Assembly (NCBI RefSeq): GCF_018889995.1
Contig: NZ_CP076547.1
Coordinates: 2,418,001 to 2,482,000, forward strand
Source of the DNA: Subtercola sp. PAMC28395
Lineage (GTDB): Bacteria; Actinomycetota; Actinomycetes; Actinomycetales; Microbacteriaceae
Direction of reading: 5' to 3'
Length of the DNA stretch: 64,000 nucleotides
Shown in pieces: positions 59,843-64,000 of the stretch. Positions within the stretch are counted from its first letter, which is position 1, and every line of letters starts with the position of its first letter. The notes under the pieces were generated by a model. That model saw only the letters and a program-made list of their open reading frames with translations. It was not told the origin of the DNA and ran no database searches. Position numbers and translations under genes: made by a program.

Positions 59843-60526
59843 TCAGTGGGTGGGCTGGGCCGGCGTATGGGTATGCCGGGAGGCGAGATCACGCAGCAGG
59901 GTGATCTGGGCGGCCGCATTCTCGGCGCCGAACACGCTCGACCCGGCGACGAAGGTGTTCGCCCCGGCCTCTGCCGCGATCTCGATCGTCTTCTCGCTGA
60001 TGCCCCCGTCGACCTGGAGCCACACGTCGAGTCCGCTCTTCGCGACGGCTTCGGATGCCCGGCGGAGCTTCGGCATCGTGTCGGCCATGAACGACTGCCC
60101 TCCGAACCCGGGTTCGACGGTCATCACCAGCAGCATGTCGAATTCGGGCAGGAGTTCCAGGTAGGGCTCGATGTCGGTGCCGGGCTTGACGGCCAGGCCG
60201 GCACGAGCGCCGATCTGTCGAAGGCGCCGGGCGGTTGCTACGACATCTGCGGCTGCCTCCGCGTGGAAGGTCACGGAATACGCGCCGGTCTCGGCGTAGA
60301 CAGGAGCCCAGTGGTCGGCATCGGTGATCATGAGGTGCAGGTCGAGCGGCAGGGTCGACACCTTCTGAAGCGCCTCGACTACGGGGAGCCCGAGGGTGAG
60401 GTTGGGCACGAAATGGTTGTCCATCACGTCGACATGCACGAGGTCTGCCGTGCCGACCCTGGCCAGTTCGGCCTGGAGATTGGCAAAATCGGCGGCCAGG
60501 ATGCTGGGATCGATACGCATGGGCAT
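59843..60526 (-). CDS. rpe: Ribulose-phosphate 3-epimerase
   Basis: Interconverts ribulose 5-phosphate and xylulose 5-phosphate in the pentose phosphate pathway. 227-residue TIM barrel with IDPSILAADFANLQAEL, VHVDVMDNHFVPNLTLG (metal and catalytic Asp), LDLHLMITD, VMTVEPGFGGQSFM, and VDGGISEKT with the second catalytic Asp. It lies between rsmB and hisE, all on the minus strand. Confidence 0.96.
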   Translation of the reverse strand: MPMRIDPSILAADFANLQAELARVGTADLVHVDVMDNHFVPNLTLGLPVVEALQKVSTLPLDLHLMITDADHWAPVYAETGAYSVTFHAEAAADVVATARRLRQIGARAGLAVKPGTDIEPYLELLPEFDMLLVMTVEPGFGGQSFMADTMPKLRRASEAVAKSGLDVWLQVDGGISEKTIEIAAEAGANTFVAGSSVFGAENAAAQITLLRDLASRHTHTPAQPTH

Positions 60527-60600
60527 GGCTCCAGCCTAGGGTCTCACTTGCAGAGTCTCGCGCTGTGCAGGGTCGCGTGCTGCTCAGGGTCGCGTGCTTC

Positions 60601-62163
60601 TCAGATCTTCTGCATCACCGCGACGAACATCGCATCGGTGCCGTGCCGGTGTGGCCACAGCTGGGCCTGCGTCGTGTCAGTGCCGAGTTGTAGCGGAGTC
60701 GACACGAACGACTGCATCACGGCCTGGGTCTGCAACGGCCGCAGAGTCTCGCTGTGGCGCTTCAGCGCGTCGGTCACCTGGCCCCGTGTCTCGGCGACGT
60801 GCGGCGAGCAGGTGACGTAGACCAGAATGCCCCCGGGTTTCAGGGCGAGCACCGCGGCGTCGATCAATCGCGCCTGCAGCCCGACGAGTTCTGAGACGTC
60901 TGCGGGTGATTTTCGCCATCGCGCCTCTGGTCGTCTGCGCAGAGCACCGAGCCCGGTGCACGGGGCATCGACGAGAATCCGGTCGAATCGCCCGGGGTTC
61001 TCCTCGCCCATCAGTGTTCCGTCCTCCTCCCACACCGAAGGGGGGTTCGGCAAGGCGGCCAGTGCGTTGCGTACGAGTTCGGCGCGGGCGGCAACGGGTT
61101 CGTTCGCAATGACCGTCGCTCCCCCGATGCGCGCCTCCGCCGCCAACACGGCCGTCTTTCCGCCGGGGCCGGCGCACAGGTCGAGCCAGACCTCGCCGTT
61201 GGCTATCGGCGCGGCGTGCACGAGTGCGAGGGCGGCGAGCTGTGAGCCTTCATCCTGAACGCGGACCGTTCCGCTACGGACCTGCTCGATGTCGCGCGGG
61301 TCGCCGGAGTCCGTGATGAAACCGAAGGGCGAATACAGCGACGCGTGCCCGTCGACATGGATCTCACTGCGCTCAGCCAACCCCGGCAGCGCAATGAGAC
61401 CGAGTTTCGCCGCCTCATTGTCAGCTTCGAGGAGCGCGACGAGGTCGACTTCTGCCTCCTCGGGAGTGGCTCCATCGACCAGGAGCGCGCGACGGAAAGC
61501 GCGGATGATCCACGACGGATGCGAGTACAGCACCTCCAGCCGCGCATCGTCGTTGCCGGCCGCTTCGAGAACGCGCTCCTGCCACTCTTCGGGTGTCGAG
61601 CGGGTGATGGTGCGCAGAACACCGTTCACGAAGCCGGTGGATGATCGGCTCGCCACATCGCGGGCGAGTTCGACAGCCTCGTTGACCGCGGCGTGGCTGG
61701 CCACCCGCAGCGAGAGCAGTTGATGGCTGGCCAGCTCGAGCACGTCGACCACGACGCCGTCGATCTCCGTGATCGGGCGGTTGGCCGCGAGCTCGATGAC
61801 GCGGTCGTAGTAGCCGCGCATGCGGAGCGTGCCGTAGGTGAGTTCGGTGGCCAGGCCGGCGTCTGCGCTGCTCAGCCTGGCGCGTTCGAGCTTGGCGGGC
61901 AGAAGCAGGTTGGCGTAGGCGTCGTCTTCGCGCACGGCGCGGATCACTTCGAAGGCGATGCGGCGGGCCGGTTGAACGCCCGCACTGCCCTGGCCCCGTT
62001 CACTCGGCCCCGGGGCCGAACCGGAGCGACCGCGTGAGCCTGCCGTTCGACCGTGGTCGCGCCCAGCAGGCACGCGCGCCGGGCTTGACCCGTTGCGACC
62101 CTGGTTCGCGCCCTGGCGGCCGTGCTTGGGGCGGTCGCCGGTGCTGCCCTGGGATGAACTCAC
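60601..62163 (-). CDS. rsmB: 16S rRNA (cytosine-967-C5) methyltransferase, NusB-domain type
   Basis: SAM-dependent m5C methyltransferase of 16S rRNA. 520 residues. About 65 residues of Arg/Gly/Ser-rich N terminus are followed by a NusB-like RNA-binding domain (ARRIAFEVIRAVREDDAYAN to about 200). The catalytic domain has LDLCAGPGGKTAVLAA, ILVDAPCTGLGALRRRPEARW with the helper Cys in PC, and VYVTCSPHVAET with the nucleophile Cys in TC. It lies 10 bp downstream of fmt. Confidence 0.95.
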   Translation of the reverse strand: MSSSQGSTGDRPKHGRQGANQGRNGSSPARVPAGRDHGRTAGSRGRSGSAPGPSERGQGSAGVQPARRIAFEVIRAVREDDAYANLLLPAKLERARLSSADAGLATELTYGTLRMRGYYDRVIELAANRPITEIDGVVVDVLELASHQLLSLRVASHAAVNEAVELARDVASRSSTGFVNGVLRTITRSTPEEWQERVLEAAGNDDARLEVLYSHPSWIIRAFRRALLVDGATPEEAEVDLVALLEADNEAAKLGLIALPGLAERSEIHVDGHASLYSPFGFITDSGDPRDIEQVRSGTVRVQDEGSQLAALALVHAAPIANGEVWLDLCAGPGGKTAVLAAEARIGGATVIANEPVAARAELVRNALAALPNPPSVWEEDGTLMGEENPGRFDRILVDAPCTGLGALRRRPEARWRKSPADVSELVGLQARLIDAAVLALKPGGILVYVTCSPHVAETRGQVTDALKRHSETLRPLQTQAVMQSFVSTPLQLGTDTTQAQLWPHRHGTDAMFVAVMQKI

Positions 62164-62173
62164 GATGACTCTC

Positions 62174-63142
62174 TCATTCTGCTGTCAGTTCCTGTTGCTG
62201 GATGGCGCCGCCGTCGGGGCTGATTGCCTGCACGCTGTTCTGCGTGCTGGGCACAACGCCTCGCCACCAGTCGATTGCAGTCATGCCCTTCTTGTCGGCC
62301 GGATGCACCCGAAGCAGCCGAAGCGGCACATCGGCGGTGCCGACAACAACAGAGCCCGACGCGAGCCGGATTCGGCCTGGCGGCAACGACGGTAGATCGT
62401 GGGCGGGTTCTGCCTCGAGAATCTTCAGCCGCAGGCCATTCACAACGGTGAAGGCTCCCGGCTCGGGCGTGACTCCCCGAAGGCGCTGGTATACCTCGGC
62501 CAGTGGTCTGCTCCAGTCGAGCCGCGCGTCGTCGAGAGAGAGTTTGGGCGCGAGGGTGACCTCTCCCGACTGGGGTGCGGCCACCGCTGTCCCTGCCGCC
62601 AGGTCTGCGACCACCTGCACCACCAGGTCGGCCCCGCTGTGCGCCAGGGACTCCAGAAGGTGCCCGGAAGTCTGGTGAGCGCCAACAGAGGTGGTGAGGG
62701 TGGCGAACACGTCACCGGCATCCATCGCAGGAACGAGTTGGAAGACGGAAGCGCCGGTCACCTCGTCACCGGCGATCACGGCACGTTGCACCGGAGCGGC
62801 ACCGCGCCATCGCGGCAGCAGTGAGAAGTGGAGGTTGATCCAGCCGAGACGAGGCGTGCCCAGCAGAGGTTCACGCACGAACCCGCCATATGCCACGATC
62901 ACACCGAGGTCTGGGCTGAGCGCCGCGACCTGATCGGTGACGGCAGCGTCGAGCGTGTTTGCTTTGATCACGGGGATGCCCAGCGCAGCCGCACGCTCCG
63001 CCACAGGAGACGGAGTCAGCACGCGCTTGCGACCGATCGGAGCATCGAGCCGTGTGATGACCGCGACGACGTCATGATCGGCTGCGAGGGCGACGAGCGT
63101 CGGTACTGCGACGGCTGGCGTACCGGCGAAGACAATTCTCAA
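62174..63142 (-). CDS. fmt: Methionyl-tRNA formyltransferase
   Basis: Formylates initiator Met-tRNA. 322 residues with MRIVFAGTPAVAVPTLVAL, LGVIVAYGGFVREPLL, the catalytic segment INLHFSLLPRWRGAAPVQRAVIAG (Asn/His), and a C-terminal OB-like domain (about 205-310). The ATG overlaps the priA stop (ATGA), indicating coupling in a priA-fmt-rsmB operon. Confidence 0.97.
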   Translation of the reverse strand: MRIVFAGTPAVAVPTLVALAADHDVVAVITRLDAPIGRKRVLTPSPVAERAAALGIPVIKANTLDAAVTDQVAALSPDLGVIVAYGGFVREPLLGTPRLGWINLHFSLLPRWRGAAPVQRAVIAGDEVTGASVFQLVPAMDAGDVFATLTTSVGAHQTSGHLLESLAHSGADLVVQVVADLAAGTAVAAPQSGEVTLAPKLSLDDARLDWSRPLAEVYQRLRGVTPEPGAFTVVNGLRLKILEAEPAHDLPSLPPGRIRLASGSVVVGTADVPLRLLRVHPADKKGMTAIDWWRGVVPSTQNSVQAISPDGGAIQQQELTAE

Positions 63143-64000
63143 TCGAGGATCTCCGTGTCATCGAATCGAACCCTGAGGGTGGGTGGCGTGCGGTAGTTCG
63201 TTGGTCGGCCCGCCGGTTTTCGCCGGTTTGCTGCATTCTTGATCACCGCTGCGCGCAAGGTCGTGGCGACCGTGGCGCCGACCGAATAGTCGAATCGCAC
63301 GATGGAACGCACGAATTCGCCTTCATCAGGCACTGGGCCGAGCACATCCATCTTCGCGCTATCTTCGCCCCGCACCGAATCGTGTAGTTCTTTCACAGCC
63401 GATGCAACGGATTCCGGAGTGCCCCGCACGGTCGCCAGGCGGATGGCAGGTGGGAAGCGAAGCGTGCGTCGATCGGCGAGTTCTGACGCGGCAAACCTGC
63501 CCTGCTGCCAGGTCACCAGCGTTCGCGCGAGCTCGCCACCGACCCCCACGATGATGGCAGGCGCGCGTGGGGCAGCCAGGGCGATGGCGTTCGACCACCA
63601 CCGCAGGCACTCTTCGGCAACCGTGAGCGACTCGCGGGCGAGCATCCGTTCGCCGTCGAGCAACAACACGGCGTGGTACCCGCCAGCCGCCACAGGTTCG
63701 GCACCGCGGGTTGCCACGACGAGCGCAGGCGCGGCAGAGACATCGGTGAGCGATCGTGTGCCATCTGACACGATGACCCGCGTCTTCGGGAATGCCTTGC
63801 CGAGGTCTTCTGCCGTTCGCGTGCTGCCGTTGCCCACCAGCCGAAAATTCGTGCCTTCGCAGTAGTGGCACGACCACTGGGCGGCGATCGCCCCGCACCA
63901 GCCGCACGAGGGCCTGGCGTTCCGGCTCGCGGCCTGCAGGGGCCCTTCGCACACCTGGCAGTGTGCGGGCTTCGCGCAACTGCTGCAGGCCAGCACTGGA
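63139..64000 (-). CDS. priA: Primosomal protein N' (PriA), C-terminal part only
   Basis: Replication-restart protein; about 285 C-terminal residues are inside the window and the 5' part lies beyond its end. Eight cysteines in CxxC pairs (LACSSCAKPAHCQVCEG, PSCGWCG, WSCHYCEG) form the zinc-binding element of the helicase core. The C-terminal domain follows (RTLRFPPAIRLATVRG, VLGPVPDEGEFVRSIVRFD). In actinobacteria PriA usually lacks working helicase motifs, but those residues cannot be checked here. It overlaps fmt by 4 nt. Confidence 0.93.
   Translation of the reverse strand, partial: PVLACSSCAKPAHCQVCEGPLQAASRNARPSCGWCGAIAAQWSCHYCEGTNFRLVGNGSTRTAEDLGKAFPKTRVIVSDGTRSLTDVSAAPALVVATRGAEPVAAGGYHAVLLLDGERMLARESLTVAEECLRWWSNAIALAAPRAPAIIVGVGGELARTLVTWQQGRFAASELADRRTLRFPPAIRLATVRGTPESVASAVKELHDSVRGEDSAKMDVLGPVPDEGEFVRSIVRFDYSVGATVATTLRAAVIKNAANRRKPAGRPTNYRTPPTLRVRFDDTEILD

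Overview
The window is an ordinary chromosomal segment of a high-GC Gram-positive actinobacterium, most probably a member of the Microbacteriaceae (a Subtercola/Leifsonia-like genus; the genus is a guess). Supporting signs are a four-S1-domain RpsA, mycothiol-type arsenate reductases, an ANTAR regulator of the PdtaR type, an imuA'-imuB-dnaE2 mutagenesis cassette, the actinobacterial his-trp-lgt-glt-pyk gene order with the two small trp-linked membrane proteins, and many GTG/TTG starts. No phage, insertion sequence, rRNA or CRISPR array is visible. One tRNA gene, tRNA-Leu(CAA), is present.

Layout. 1-8.1 kb: uvrA (3' end outside the window) and uvrB, pfkA, coaE and rpsA. 8.3-14.4 kb: a DUF885 peptidase, then an arsenic island (arsDA on the plus strand; arsR, arsC and an arsR-arsC fusion on the minus strand) with no efflux pump in sight. 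14.4-28.1 kb: the most unusual part, a phosphate-transport locus in which pstC-pstA-pstS and pstB are separated by six surface-protein genes. These encode two further periplasmic-binding-type proteins, a WxL-domain protein, a DUF916 (WxL-interacting) protein, a short membrane-anchored partner and a sortase-fold protein lacking its catalytic His and Cys. Three transcription units in this block each begin with 11-bp direct repeats resembling actinobacterial PHO boxes, so the whole set looks phosphate-starvation controlled. 28.1-31.6 kb: a PASTA Ser/Thr kinase, a lytic transglycosylase and a hypothetical protein.

31.8-42.0 kb: a short CDF transporter, the SOS-boxed imuA'-imuB-dnaE2 cassette, polA and a hotdog thioesterase. 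42.0-50.5 kb: pdtaR, tRNA-Leu, pyk, and gltBD with a 36-bp tandem repeat in the GltB propeptide. 50.5-64 kb: one long minus-strand run, in transcription order priA (partial)-fmt-rsmB-rpe-hisE-hisG-hisF-hisI-trpE-two membrane proteins-trpC-trpB-trpA-lgt.

How the parts fit together. Arsenate enters cells through Pst, and the arsR-arsC fusion starts 37 bp from the pstB stop, so arsenate detoxification and phosphate uptake adjoin. The WxL/DUF916/pseudo-sortase block is inferred to build a wall-associated complex serving phosphate capture. That function is a hypothesis from context, not shown by the sequence. No gene-free stretch longer than 300 bp exists in the window. The largest gaps (6442-6659, 8115-8349, 23745-23948, 31595-31820) hold the terminators, promoters and repeats listed, and otherwise nothing I recognise.
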